Shown one piece after another: positions 25,643 through 34,370 of a stretch of 64,000 nucleotides of DNA (the first letter of the stretch is position 1; every line of letters begins with the position of its first letter). Origin of the DNA: Actinomycetota bacterium. Its GTDB lineage: Bacteria; Actinomycetota; Thermoleophilia; Gaiellales; Gaiellaceae. Made by a program: the position numbers and the translations under genes. The DNA lies in the NCBI GenBank assembly GCA_009702325.1, contig WLID01000001.1:310001-374000 (forward strand). Direction: 5' to 3'. Below the pieces are notes generated by a model. The model did no database searches. It was given only the letters and a program-made list of their open reading frames with translations, and was not told the DNA's origin.

Positions 25643-26376
25643 CTAAGCGAGGCCGAGATCGCTGAGGATCTCGCTGGCGGCGCGGTCGCCTTCCTCTGCG
25701 CCACCCTCCATGAAGCCCTGGTAATCCTGCGAGCAGTGCTCGCCTGCGAAGTGGATGTTCCCCTGGCGGACACCCTCGTAGCCGGCGATCGTGTGGTACT
25801 GGCCAACACGCCAGTAGGCATACGACAGACCAAGGTTCGGATCGAGCGGCGCGGCTCCGCGCTCGGAAGGTCGTCGAGCGCGAGGCCAAACCGTGCCGCA
25901 AGACCCTGAATCATCTCGTGATCGGTGTCGATCAGCTCGCCACCCCACTCGGAGACCTGCCCGTTCGACCAGTAGTTGTCGGTGTCGGAGAACATGCGTC
26001 CACCGATGCGGTTCGACGCTTCGTAGACCGTTGCGTTCACTCCGGCGTCCTTCAGGCTGAGCGCTGCCGTGAGGCCAGAGATACCGGCGCCGACGACAAC
26101 GATGCGCGGCTGACGGCGGCCGCGTGCTGCGGAAGCTGAGGAGGGGCCGTCATCGCCTGACTTTGCGAATGCCGGGCCGGCGAACGTCGCGCCGCCGATC
26201 GCAAGGCCAGCGCCGACGGCACCAGCACGCCTCAAGAAGTTGCGACGGTCGAGCGCGGCTTCCCACTGCGCCTCGCGCAGCTCAAGAACGGCGTCGTAGT
26301 CGATGCCCTCACGCTTGGCGAGTGCGTGGTCGTTGGCGGCGCGCTTGAGCGCGCGCATGAGCGGGGTGCGGGGCAT
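25643..26376 (-). pseudogene. Tat-exported flavin monoamine oxidase with a large internal deletion
   Basis: From the ATG at 26376 the frame encodes a Tat-type leader (DRRNFLRRAGAVGAGLAIGG, about residues 43-62), the FAD-binding turn VVVGAGISGLTAALSL and EASNRIGGRMFS, up to LALDDLPSAEP (about residue 172). Around 25845-25870 the coding sense jumps to another frame that holds only the C-terminal flavin-domain end (YAYWRVGQYHTIAGYEGVRQ, then GNIHFAGEHCSQDYQGFMEG) before the stop at 25643. Full-length family members have roughly 450-500 residues, so some 250 internal residues are missing. The junction carries the inverted repeat GCGCGGCTCCGCGC. It is either a true deletion or an assembly collapse. 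Confidence 0.8.
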
Positions 26377-26449
26377 ATCGGCCTCCTCGAGCCTATTTGC
26401 GCTTCGGTCACCTTCCCCAGGGACCGCTGCGTGAGCGCACATCGTAAGC

Positions 26450-26461
26450 GGCCAATTGGCC
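26450..26461. promoter_or_regulatory. Palindrome in a divergent promoter region
   Basis: GGCCAATTGGCC is a perfect 12-bp palindrome in the 147-bp gap between the leftward amine-oxidase remnant and the rightward methyltransferase gene. A second small repeat, CCCCAAAAGGGG (26470-26481), follows. Either could be an operator; no cognate regulator is evident. Confidence 0.3.
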
Positions 26462-26523
26462 ACACGCACCCCCAAAAGGGGTATGTCACCAACCTTGCAA
26501 CCAAAATCGGGGAGAATGACACC

Positions 26524-27339
26524 GTGAGCGCAGCCGGGCAGAGTCGCGAGCTTTGGGAGACGATGGGCGCCCGTTGGGCGGAGCATCGGGACATCCTCTG
26601 GGACGGAACGAGGCCTGTTTCGGAGTGGCTTGTTGCCCACCTCGACGCTCAGCCCGGCGAAACGATCCTTGAACTCGCGGCAGGTACAGGCGACACCGGC
26701 TTCCTGATCGCGGCCTCGCTTGGTTCTCAGGTCAGGCTCCTCACGAGTGACCGATCCGAGTCGATGCTCGCCGGTGCGCGAGCAAGGGCGGCAGAGCTCG
26801 GGCTCACTGGGGTCGAGTTTCGCGCGCTCGACGCCGAAGCGTTAGAACTGGCCGATGGGTCGCGCGACGCGGTGCTCTCTCGCTTCGGCTACCTGCTGAA
26901 GGGGAACCGGCCCCTTGCCGAGGTGCGCCGGGTGCTTCGCCCAGGCGGACGTCTCGCGTTTGCTGTGTGGGCTGAGCGGTCGCGCAACGCGTGGATGACC
27001 GTTCCCCGTCAGGCACTCGCAGCAGCAGGCGATTTCGATGAGGGGCGCAGTGGGGATCTGCTCGCGGGCCGGTCGCTCGACGCTGTGAGTGCTGCCGTTT
27101 GTGCGGCGGGATTCTCGGTGGAGGCGATCGACGAGATTAGGGTCGCCTATCGCTTCCCCGACGAGCCGGCCCTGTGGGCCTTTGCGGCGGAGCTGCGAGG
27201 GCCCGTCGCGCTTGCGATCGAGGAGCTTGATGACGAGCGTCGTGCGGTGGTGCGGGCAGAGCTTGAGCGCAGAGCTGAACCCGACGGTTTGGGTGGCTAC
27301 ATCCTTGGCGGCGTCGCGATCGTCGTTCTGGCTCGCTGA
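26524..27339 (+). CDS. Class I SAM-dependent methyltransferase (UbiE-like)
   Basis: I placed the start at the GTG at 26524, with GGGGAG upstream. The 271-residue protein has motif I LELAAGTGDTGFL (near residue 48), an acidic motif II region LLTSDRSESML, the post-I motif ALDAEALELADGSRDAVLSRF and motif III EVRRVLRPGGRLAFAVW. The C-terminal half follows the UbiE/COQ5-type pattern. The substrate is not clear. The gene ends 22 bp before the next rightward gene. Confidence 0.85.
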   Translation: MSAAGQSRELWETMGARWAEHRDILWDGTRPVSEWLVAHLDAQPGETILELAAGTGDTGFLIAASLGSQVRLLTSDRSESMLAGARARAAELGLTGVEFRALDAEALELADGSRDAVLSRFGYLLKGNRPLAEVRRVLRPGGRLAFAVWAERSRNAWMTVPRQALAAAGDFDEGRSGDLLAGRSLDAVSAAVCAAGFSVEAIDEIRVAYRFPDEPALWAFAAELRGPVALAIEELDDERRAVVRAELERRAEPDGLGGYILGGVAIVVLAR

Positions 27340-27361
27340 CCTTCGCGGGTAGGGTGGTTCG

Positions 27362-27997
27362 ATGAGCACCGAAGCTGTCGTTGTGAGAGAGGTGCCGGGC
27401 GTCGGTATCGAGTGGGTCTCTTCCGATCCGAGCTTCATGGGTCGCGCTTCGTGTGCGCTCGCGACCGCCGACGGTGTGTGGCTTGTGGATCCGGTCGACT
27501 TCGCCGATCTCGACGCTCGTGTCAGGGGTCTCGGCACCCCAAAAGGCGTCATTCAGTTGCTCGACCGACACAACCGCGATTCCGCGGAGGTGGCGAAGCG
27601 CCTTGGCGTCCCGCACCTTGTGACACCTCTTGAGATCCCCGGCTCGCCGTTCGAGCTCAAAGCGGTTCCGGCGATGAAGGGATGGCGGGAGGTCGCACTC
27701 TGGTGGCCCGAAACGCGCACGCTCGTTGTTGCTGAGGCCGTGGGAACCGTTCGCTACTACTGCGCGCCAGGACGGAAGCTCGGCGTGCACCCGGTTCTGC
27801 GGATCGTGTCGCCGCCGAAGGTCTTGCTGCAGTTCGAGCCGGAGCATCTGTTGCTCGGCCACGGCTTCGGCATCCACACTGGTGCCTCAGCGGCATTGCA
27901 TGCTGCCGTGCCGCGTGCTCGACGTGAGCTGCCTTCAGTGCTTGTGCGACTCGCGACGGCAAAGCGTCACGCGTATCGCGCGGACGATTCGGTTTAG
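27362..27997 (+). CDS. Hypothetical protein with metallo-beta-lactamase-like topology
   Basis: The 211-residue protein starts with a strand pattern like MBL-fold proteins (CALATADGVWLVDPVDF), but where the catalytic HxHxDH loop would be it reads LLDRHNRDSAEVAKRLGVPH. The later part has TRTLVVAEAVG and LLLGHGFGIH, comparable to the second half of MBL folds. Most metal ligands are missing, so it is probably a non-hydrolytic member or an unrelated fold. It converges with the ferrochelatase gene with a 4-bp overlap. Confidence 0.6.
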   Translation: MSTEAVVVREVPGVGIEWVSSDPSFMGRASCALATADGVWLVDPVDFADLDARVRGLGTPKGVIQLLDRHNRDSAEVAKRLGVPHLVTPLEIPGSPFELKAVPAMKGWREVALWWPETRTLVVAEAVGTVRYYCAPGRKLGVHPVLRIVSPPKVLLQFEPEHLLLGHGFGIHTGASAALHAAVPRARRELPSVLVRLATAKRHAYRADDSV

Positions 27998-29094
27998 GAC
28001 TCGTCCGCTGCCGCGTCCCATGGGGACGGCTTGCCGTTTCCGGGCTGGCAGCAGTTGTTAGGGCACACGTCGGGATTCGGGCCAAAGCGACCGACAACGC
28101 GCTTCTCGACGGAGCCGTCAAGCCGCTCCTCGATCAGCTCGCGAATCATCGAGACGAACGCGGGATGCGTGCCGGCTGTTCCCGCTCGCACGACGGTCAT
28201 GCCGAGCTCAGCCCCGAGGTTCTTCACCTCGACATCAAGGTCGTAGAGCACTTCGATGTGATCCGACACGAAGCCGACGGGTGAGACGACAACGTCCGTC
28301 GTGCCGGCGTCGTGCAACTCCTGGAGGTGATCGCAGACATCGGGCTCAAGCCACGGCACGTGGGGGGAGCCGCTACGGCTCTGGTAGACGACCGAGTGGG
28401 AAGCCGCGCCAACTGCTTCAGCAACAAGGCGTGAGGCCTCGTGGAGCTGGTCGGCGTAACGGCACGCATCGGCCATTGAGGTCGGAATGCTGTGGGCGGT
28501 GAAAACGATGTGCGCCCCAGCCCTGCGGTCATCGGGGAACGCTGCAAGAGCGTCACGAACACGGTCGGCGTTGGCCTCGATGAATCCCGGATGGTTGTAG
28601 AACGTTCGCAGTTTCAGCAGTTCCGGTGCATCCGGCCCCACGTCGTTCTGTGCGACGTAGATGTTCTCGCGGTACTGCCGGCAGCCGGAGTACGAGCTGA
28701 ACGCGGAGGTGAAGAACGCCAGCACACGGGAGTGGCCTGCGTCGCGCATCTCACGCAGCGTGTCGGTGAGGTACGGATCCCAGTTGCGGTTGCCGAAGTA
28801 GATCGGCAGGGCGATGTTGTGCGACGCAAGCTCGGTGTTGAGCGCCGCGATCAGGTCGCGGTTCTGCTGGTTGATTGGGCTGACCCCGCCAAAGAGTTCG
28901 TAGTGGTGACCGACCTCCACAAGGCGTTCGCGCGGGATGCCACGTCCGCGCGTCACGTTCTCGAGGAAGGGCAGGACGTCGTCCATCCCCTCAGGGCCGC
29001 CAAACGACACGACGATGACTGCGTCGTAGTCGCGCTGGTCGAGTCGTGGATCGACGTTGTCGGCCGGCTGTTTGCGGGGTGCGGTTGCGCTCAT
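27994..29094 (-). CDS. hemH: Ferrochelatase / coproporphyrin ferrochelatase
   Basis: The 366-residue protein has the ferrochelatase pattern: AVIVVSFGGPEGMDDVLPFL near residue 26, the catalytic His in IVFTAHSIP (near residue 197), and SPVGFVSDHIEVLYDLD with the conserved His/Glu pair near residue 275. It inserts iron into a porphyrin as a late haem step. In Actinobacteria the usual product is coproporphyrin haem. The C-terminus carries DVCPNNCCQPG, a cysteine cluster that, with an internal Cys, may bind a 2Fe-2S cluster as in other actinobacterial enzymes. Confidence 0.94.
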   Translation of the reverse strand: MSATAPRKQPADNVDPRLDQRDYDAVIVVSFGGPEGMDDVLPFLENVTRGRGIPRERLVEVGHHYELFGGVSPINQQNRDLIAALNTELASHNIALPIYFGNRNWDPYLTDTLREMRDAGHSRVLAFFTSAFSSYSGCRQYRENIYVAQNDVGPDAPELLKLRTFYNHPGFIEANADRVRDALAAFPDDRRAGAHIVFTAHSIPTSMADACRYADQLHEASRLVAEAVGAASHSVVYQSRSGSPHVPWLEPDVCDHLQELHDAGTTDVVVSPVGFVSDHIEVLYDLDVEVKNLGAELGMTVVRAGTAGTHPAFVSMIRELIEERLDGSVEKRVVGRFGPNPDVCPNNCCQPGNGKPSPWDAAADES

Positions 29095-29176
29095 AGCCGC
29101 AGCCTAGCCAGCCACGGTCGCGCGAACGATGCGAACCCGCGGCGGGCAGAAGGCGATCTCCGTCTAGCATCGAGCT

Positions 29177-29563
29177 ATGCCGCGCCATCAGGAGACCTTT
29201 CGTGTGATGTGGGCCGACACCGACGCGAGCGGTCGTATCTACTTCGCTGCGATCTTTCGGTGGGTCGAAGCGGTAGAGACGGGGCTCTTCCGTGCGCTTG
29301 GCACAGACATCTTCACGACGGGTCAGCTCCCACGCGTTCACGTCGAGGCCGACTACCGCCTCCCGCTTCGCTTTGACGATCAGGTCGAGCTAGAGATGAC
29401 GGTGGCGAAGCTCGGCACTTCGTCCCTCGGCTTTCAGTGGGTGGGGCGTCGCGACGATCAGGTGGCGTTCGAAGGGAGCCACACCATCGTCTTCATTGGT
29501 GAAGACGGGGTTTCAGCCCCCATCCCCAGCCGCGAGCGCGGGCTACTGGATCCGGCCGCATGA
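29177..29563 (+). CDS. Acyl-CoA thioesterase (YbgC/4HBT hot-dog family)
   Basis: The 128-residue protein has the family active-site motif MWADTDASGRIYFAAIFRWVE (residues 11-31) with the catalytic Asp, then the central helix and sheet of the hot-dog fold (HVEADYRLPLRFDDQVELEM). It hydrolyses acyl-CoA or aryl-CoA thioesters in the cytoplasm. Its stop overlaps the start of the next gene (ATGA), so the two are coupled. Confidence 0.88.
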   Translation: MPRHQETFRVMWADTDASGRIYFAAIFRWVEAVETGLFRALGTDIFTTGQLPRVHVEADYRLPLRFDDQVELEMTVAKLGTSSLGFQWVGRRDDQVAFEGSHTIVFIGEDGVSAPIPSRERGLLDPAA

Positions 29564-30213
29564 TCGTTCGACCCGAGGCAACGCCGGCTGCTGCGCTTGG
29601 GCCGCTCATCAACACACTCGTCGGCCCTCGTCCGATCGCGTGGGTCTCAACAGTCGCCAGCGACGGGACACCGAACCTGGCCCCGTTTTCGTACTTCAAC
29701 GTGGCGGCGATCTCGCCGACACCGATCCTGATGGTGTCGCAATCGCTCCGCGGCGGGAGCGAAAAGGACACGCTGACGAACGTTCGTGCCACCGGTGAAC
29801 TCACGATCTGTGTTGTGACCGAGGAGGTAGCTGACGTCGCGAACGCGACGAGTGGCGATTGGCCCGCGGGCATCGACGAGTGGGACGTTGTTGGGGTAAC
29901 CCCGGTGCCTTCAGAACACGTGCGGCCCCCACGGGTCGGTGAGTCGCCGGCGGCGTTCGAGTGTCAGCTGCTCGAGATTGTGGAGCTTGGCACACCCGAG
30001 CAACCGTCGAACAGTCTGATCTTGGCTCGGGTGGTGGCGATCCACGTCGACGATGCGCTCGTCGGCGCCGACGGCCGGGTCGATGCGAGCCGCGTGCACC
30101 TTGTGGGGCGCATGGGGGGCGAGGACTGGGTGCGTACGCGCGATCGGTTCCCGATGGGGCGGCCGGGTGGTGCCGATCCCGACGACGTTCGGGCGCGATT
30201 CAACACTCGATGA
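29560..30213 (+). CDS. Flavin reductase-like domain protein (split-barrel FMN)
   Basis: The 217-residue protein matches the DIM6/NTAB flavin-reductase-like fold: [17 protein letters not shown] (residues 22-38), [20 protein letters not shown] and [18 protein letters not shown], where the phosphate of FMN is bound. It may supply reduced flavin or act as an FMN-dependent reductase. It is translationally coupled to the upstream thioesterase and its last 14 bp overlap the serine dehydratase gene from the other strand. Confidence 0.85.
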   Translation: MIVRPEATPAAALGPLINTLVGPRPIAWVSTVASDGTPNLAPFSYFNVAAISPTPILMVSQSLRGGSEKDTLTNVRATGELTICVVTEEVADVANATSGDWPAGIDEWDVVGVTPVPSEHVRPPRVGESPAAFECQLLEIVELGTPEQPSNSLILARVVAIHVDDALVGADGRVDASRVHLVGRMGGEDWVRTRDRFPMGRPGGADPDDVRARFNTR

Positions 30214-31567
30214 CGTTGACAGCGAGGCCGCCGCGCGCGGTCTCCTTGTACTTGTCCTTCATGTCGGCTCCGGTGTCGCGCATCGTCTTCACGACCTTGT
30301 CGAGCGACACAAAATGGGTGCCATCACCATGGAGGGCCATTCGCGCGGCGGTAATCGCTTTGACCGCGGCGATTGCGTTCCGTTCGATGCACGGCACCTG
30401 AACGAGGCCACCGATCGGGTCGCAGGTGAGTCCGAGGTTGTGCTCCATCCCAATCTCGGCGGCATTCTCAACCTGCTCCGGTGTGCCGCCGAGCACCTCG
30501 CAGAGTGCACCCGCAGCCATCGAGCAGGCCGAGCCGACCTCACCTTGGCAGCCAACCTCGGCACCCGAGATCGATGCGAGGTTCTTAAAGATCAGGCCGA
30601 TCGCTCCTGCCGTGAGTAGGAAGCGGACAACTCCGTCCTCATCAGCGCCAGGAACGAAGCGCCAGTAGTAGTGGAGGACGGCCGGGATGATTCCCGCGGC
30701 ACCGTTCGTGGGCGCGGTGACGACCCGGCCCCCTGCGGCGTTCTCCTCGTTGACGGCGAGCGCGTAGAGGCCAATCCAATCCATCACATGCAACGGATCG
30801 GTGTCGCCCGCCGCTGAGAGCTGCGCGTGCACGGCCTTCGCTCGGCGGTTCACTTTGAGCCCGCCCGGGAGGATGCCTTCGGCGTCACACCCGCGCTCCA
30901 CGCACGCCTGCATCGCGGCCCATATCTTCAGCAGCCCCTCGCGGATCTCTGCCTGCGAACGGCGCACGAGCTCGTTCTCCAGCACGACGCCGCTGATCGG
31001 CAGGCCGGTGGCCTTGGTCAGTGCGAGCAGTTCGTCGCCCGAGCCAAACGGATGAGGAACGGGCTTGCGGTCGGCAACGATCCGGTCGGCGCCCGACGCA
31101 GCCTCGTCGACGACAAAGCCTCCACCAACCGAGTAGTAGGTGCGCTGGCGTAGCTCTGTGCGGTCGGCGCGAAGCGCCGTAAAGACCACACCGTTTGGGT
31201 GGCCTGGCAGCTTCTCGCGCTTGCGGAACCCGAGGTGCTCTTCCTCGGCATAGCCAACCTCATGGTCGCCGAGCAGGCAGAGCGTGCCGTGGGCGCGAAT
31301 CTCCTCGACCCGCTCAGGGATCCTTGCCGGATCGCAACCTTCCGGTGTCTCCCCCTCAAGTCCGACGAGGACAGCGCGGTCGGTGCCGTGACCGCGGCCG
31401 GTCGCTGCGAGCGAGCCGTAGAGGTCGATGCGAACCGCCGCCACGTCCTTCAGCAGCCCGTCGTCAGCCAATCCCACGGCGAACATCCGGGCGGCACGCA
31501 TCGGCCCGACCGTATGGGAACTCGACGGTCCGATGCCGATGGTGAAGAGATCGAAGACGCTGATCAT
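30200..31567 (-). CDS. sdaA: L-serine ammonia-lyase, single-chain iron-sulfur type
   Basis: I placed the start at the ATG at 31567 ([23 protein letters not shown]), the diagnostic N-terminus of these enzymes. The 455-residue protein combines the beta domain (residues 1-155) and the catalytic alpha domain with AASISG-like [22 protein letters not shown] (near residue 343), [20 protein letters not shown] and the later Cys. These cysteines hold a 4Fe-4S cluster that activates serine. It converts L-serine to pyruvate and ammonia. Confidence 0.95.
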   Translation of the reverse strand: MISVFDLFTIGIGPSSSHTVGPMRAARMFAVGLADDGLLKDVAAVRIDLYGSLAATGRGHGTDRAVLVGLEGETPEGCDPARIPERVEEIRAHGTLCLLGDHEVGYAEEEHLGFRKREKLPGHPNGVVFTALRADRTELRQRTYYSVGGGFVVDEAASGADRIVADRKPVPHPFGSGDELLALTKATGLPISGVVLENELVRRSQAEIREGLLKIWAAMQACVERGCDAEGILPGGLKVNRRAKAVHAQLSAAGDTDPLHVMDWIGLYALAVNEENAAGGRVVTAPTNGAAGIIPAVLHYYWRFVPGADEDGVVRFLLTAGAIGLIFKNLASISGAEVGCQGEVGSACSMAAGALCEVLGGTPEQVENAAEIGMEHNLGLTCDPIGGLVQVPCIERNAIAAVKAITAARMALHGDGTHFVSLDKVVKTMRDTGADMKDKYKETARGGLAVNVIEC

Positions 31568-31646
31568 GTCGAGCGGCCTAGGCGCGGCCACTACCGCATG
31601 ATGGCAGCGCCACCACCTCTCGTGGAGCGAAGTTGTCTTGGGGGAG

Positions 31647-32864
31647 CTAGACGGCTGCCCCGACGAGGTCGAGCACGACATCCGCATCAGGCGGAATCGT
31701 GATCGCGTCGACGAGGTGCGAAACAAGACCCGGGGTCTTGAGTCCGTCACCACTCACAACCAGCACAACACGGTCGTTTGGCCCGACGACGCCACGCGCT
31801 ACGGCTTCCTTCAGTGCACCGAACGTGACGGCCGGAGCCGTTTCGCCCCACACGCCGGTGGCATGTGCGAGCTCGACAATGTTGTCGGCGATGTCTGCCT
31901 CTGGCACCGAGAAGAAGCCGCCACCCGAAGCGCGCGCGGCCTCGATTGCGTAGTCGCCGTCCGCAGGGTTGCCGATCGCGATCGAGAGCGCCTGCGTGGC
32001 GGGACGGACTGGCGTCACCTTCTCGCCGGTCTCCCATGCTGTGACGACTGGCTGGCAGCCTTCGGCCTGCCCGCCGTACATCCGGGGCAGGGTGCCGTCG
32101 ACGAGACCGAGTTCCTTCCATTCACGGAAGCCCTCGAAGATCTTTGCGTACAGCGCGCCCGAACCGATCGGTGCGAATACCGCGTCGGGCAGTTCGAAGC
32201 CGAGCTGCTCAGCAATCTCAAACCCAACGGTCTTTGACCCCTCGGCGTAGTACGACCGAAGCGCCGCGTTGACGAATCCCCACGGAAGCTCAAATGAGAG
32301 CTCGACAGTGAGCCGGCTGACGTCGTCGTAGGAACCTTCGACGGCATAGAGGGTGGCGCCATACACCGACGTGGCGATCAGCTTTTCGTGCTCAAGACCT
32401 GCCGGTGTGAAGACGGCTGCTTCGAAGCCATCGGCGGCGGCGCGAGCAGCAACCGCGTTTGCAAGGTTGCCGGTCGAGGAGCAGGCGAGCGTTGTGAGGC
32501 CAAGCTCGCGCGCCTTTGCTGCGGCGACTGCCACGCCACGGTCTTTGAACGAGTGGGTGGGGTTTGCGGTGTCGAGCTTGAGCCAGAGTTCGCCGATGCC
32601 GAGCTCTTCAGCAAGTCGCGGAGCAGAAACGAGCGGTGTCATCCCTGGCGCGAGCGCCTGGTTCGGGAGCGGTTCGACGGGCAGGAAGTCGGCGTACCGC
32701 CAGATCGAGTGCGGGCCGGCGGTGATCGATGCGCGCGTGACGCGCGCCTGAGTCTCGCGGTCGTAGACCGGGTCGAGTGGCCCGAAGCATGAACGGCAGG
32801 TGCCGATACCTTCGAGGTCGTGCGTGGTTCCGCAGACGCGGCATTTGAGTGAGACGGCGGGCAA
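31647..32864 (-). CDS. thrC: Threonine synthase
   Basis: The start is the TTG at 32864, which sits 6 nt after GGAG; there is no nearby ATG. The 405-residue PLP enzyme begins with a zinc-ribbon pair (CRVCG, CRSCFG, residues 8-26). The catalytic Lys lies in [15 protein letters not shown] (near residue 107). Phosphate-binding loops include [15 protein letters not shown] and IGSGALYAK. It makes threonine from O-phosphohomoserine. It is preceded by a SAM-I-type riboswitch, so expression is tied to methionine/SAM status, the pathway that competes for homoserine. Confidence 0.94.
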   Translation of the reverse strand: MPAVSLKCRVCGTTHDLEGIGTCRSCFGPLDPVYDRETQARVTRASITAGPHSIWRYADFLPVEPLPNQALAPGMTPLVSAPRLAEELGIGELWLKLDTANPTHSFKDRGVAVAAAKARELGLTTLACSSTGNLANAVAARAAADGFEAAVFTPAGLEHEKLIATSVYGATLYAVEGSYDDVSRLTVELSFELPWGFVNAALRSYYAEGSKTVGFEIAEQLGFELPDAVFAPIGSGALYAKIFEGFREWKELGLVDGTLPRMYGGQAEGCQPVVTAWETGEKVTPVRPATQALSIAIGNPADGDYAIEAARASGGGFFSVPEADIADNIVELAHATGVWGETAPAVTFGALKEAVARGVVGPNDRVVLVVSGDGLKTPGLVSHLVDAITIPPDADVVLDLVGAAV

Positions 32865-32885
32865 AGCAAGCTCCTTTCGCGGTTG

Positions 32886-32989
32886 GCTCTACATCCTCCG
32901 AGCGGTTGCTCGGCCGGGATTGGCACCTTGCTTTGCAGGTTGCCGAGGCTTCATAGGGCCGGTTCCCTCTGCCTCTCTTGATGTGGAGC
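32886..32989 (-). promoter_or_regulatory. SAM riboswitch (SAM-I core, SAM-I/IV-like pseudoknot) upstream of thrC
   Basis: Read leftward, the P1 arms GCTCCACATC and GATGTAGAGC enclose a textbook S-box core: ATCAAGAGAGGC, AGAGGGAACCGGCCC, TATGAAGCCTCGGCAACC, AAGGTGCCAAT, and a P4 hairpin CCGAGC/GCTCGG. The P3 loop bases GCAAAGCAA (within 32927-32936) are complementary to TTGCTTTGC (within 32861-32870), which spans the thrC TTG start and abuts its ribosome site. This fits a P3-loop/3'-tail pseudoknot as described for SAM-IV and SAM-I/IV riboswitches, and predicts translational repression by SAM. No intrinsic terminator is visible after P1. Confidence 0.9.
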
Positions 32990-33013
32990 GGGAGCTACTT
33001 CAAACCCGCGCCG

Positions 33014-33045
33014 GGAAAAACTGTAGCGCAAGCCGCGCTTTCGGT
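33014..33045 (-). terminator. Possible terminator of rsgA
   Basis: Read leftward, AGCGC-GGCTT-GCGCT forms a short hairpin followed a few bases later by TTTTT. It lies just past the rsgA stop and ahead of the riboswitch. The stem is short, so efficiency is uncertain. Confidence 0.35.
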
Positions 33046-33108
33046 GCGAAAGCAGGCTCGTCTGTTCTCGTAAACGGCCGCTGCGCGGTCGAGTTGAAGC
33101 GCGTGCGA

Positions 33109-34140
33109 CTACCGGTTGCGGGTGCGGGTCTTCTCGTCGGCGGAGAGGAGCTTCCACTTCCGCTTCTCGTCGCGAGCGACGAGCGCGTCTTGTCGCGCGG
33201 CAATCACTTGCAGCTCGGCTTGGAGCTTGCGCCAGCTCGCGTACCGCTGCTCGGTAAGCGTGCCGTCGGCGATCGCCGCCTGAACGGCGCAGCCGGGTTC
33301 GCTCTCATGTGAGCAGTCCGAAAAGCGGCATGTCGCGACCAGCGACTCAATGTCGGAAAACGCAGCTTCGAGCCCTTCCTCTGCGCTCCAGAGCTGGAGT
33401 TCGCGAATGCCTGGCGTGTCGATCAAGATGCCACCGTTCGGCAGCAAGATCAGTTCGCGGTGGGTCGTCGTGTGGCGGCCTTCGTCGTCGTCGAGCCGTA
33501 CTTCGCCGGTTGACATCACGTCGGCCCCCGCGAAACGGTTGAGCAGGGTCGACTTCCCGACTCCGCTCGATCCAACGAGCACGGCGGTTGTCCCGCGCGT
33601 GATGCGCGCGAGGACCGCGTCGCAGCCTTCGCCGGTGACGGCGCTGACGGTGTGGACGGGAACGTCAGGGGCGACCGTCGCGACCTCACGCGCGAACGCG
33701 GTGGCGTCGTCGACCCGGTCGATCTTCGAGAGGATCAGCTCGGGGCGCGCCCCGCTCTCCCAGATCGTGACGAGGTAGCGCTCAAGGCGACGGAGGTCGA
33801 GGTCTGGGCCAACCGAGGTGACGACGAAGACGATGTCAACATTGGCGGCGACGACTTGGGCGCGCGTCGCTTTTCCGGCGGCATGTCGGATCAGGGCGCT
33901 GCGACGCGGCAGCACCTCTTGCACGGCTCCGGTCGCGAGGCCGACCCAGTCGCCAACGGCAACGTCTTGGCCGTCACGCGCGAAGCGGCGTGGAACCGCG
34001 ACGCGGATCCGACCGTCTTCGGTAGCAACGTCGACCTCACCGCGGTGTCCCGCAACAACTCGTGCGGGCTGCAGGTTGGCCGTGAGGTGGGAGGCGAGGT
34101 CGGCGTCCCAGCCGAGGGTCGCCAGATCGAACTTAGGCAC
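33109..34140 (-). CDS. rsgA: Ribosome small-subunit-dependent GTPase A
   Basis: I placed the start at the GTG at 34140, with GAAGGAGC upstream; the longer frame runs through the leader hairpin. The 343-residue protein has an OB-fold N-terminus, circularly permuted GTPase motifs (G4 LSKID, then G1 GSSGVGKST, then G3 DTPGI) and a zinc knuckle CRFSDCSHESEPGC near residue 270. It assists maturation of the 30S subunit. It is followed by the thrC riboswitch on the same strand. Confidence 0.95.
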   Translation of the reverse strand: MPKFDLATLGWDADLASHLTANLQPARVVAGHRGEVDVATEDGRIRVAVPRRFARDGQDVAVGDWVGLATGAVQEVLPRRSALIRHAAGKATRAQVVAANVDIVFVVTSVGPDLDLRRLERYLVTIWESGARPELILSKIDRVDDATAFAREVATVAPDVPVHTVSAVTGEGCDAVLARITRGTTAVLVGSSGVGKSTLLNRFAGADVMSTGEVRLDDDEGRHTTTHRELILLPNGGILIDTPGIRELQLWSAEEGLEAAFSDIESLVATCRFSDCSHESEPGCAVQAAIADGTLTEQRYASWRKLQAELQVIAARQDALVARDEKRKWKLLSADEKTRTRNR

Positions 34141-34162
34141 GCAATGCTCCTTCGAACTTATT

Positions 34163-34195
34163 GGTGGGCGAGAAGGCGGGGGCGCATCGCCCACC
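34163..34195 (-). promoter_or_regulatory. rsgA leader hairpin
   Basis: GGTGGGCGA (34163-34171) pairs perfectly with TCGCCCACC (34187-34195) around a 15-nt loop, about 20 nt before the rsgA start. There is no T-tract after it, so it is an mRNA leader structure rather than a terminator. Confidence 0.45.
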
Positions 34196-34233
34196 TCGCT
34201 CACGCAAGCCCGAACGGGGGTGCCGATGTGCCG

Positions 34234-34290
34234 TTAGGCCGCGGACGTGGTCGCCCAGACGGCCGGAGAAAGACCAGATACGCAACTCAT
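34234..34290 (-). CDS. Possible 18-codon leader peptide upstream of rsgA
   Basis: An ATG at 34290, 8 nt after GGGAGGG, opens an 18-codon frame (MSCVSGLSPAVWATTSAA) ending with TAA at 34234. It lies 93 bp before rsgA, with the leader hairpin between. The ribosome site is strong, but there is no conservation evidence; it may be a chance frame. Confidence 0.3.
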   Translation of the reverse strand: MSCVSGLSPAVWATTSAA

Positions 34291-34370
34291 GAATACGGCC
34301 CTCCCTTCGTCGGCACCAGAACTATTCAGGGTAGGCGATCGGCTTCGCCTCGGCAAACGCCAGCCTGACG

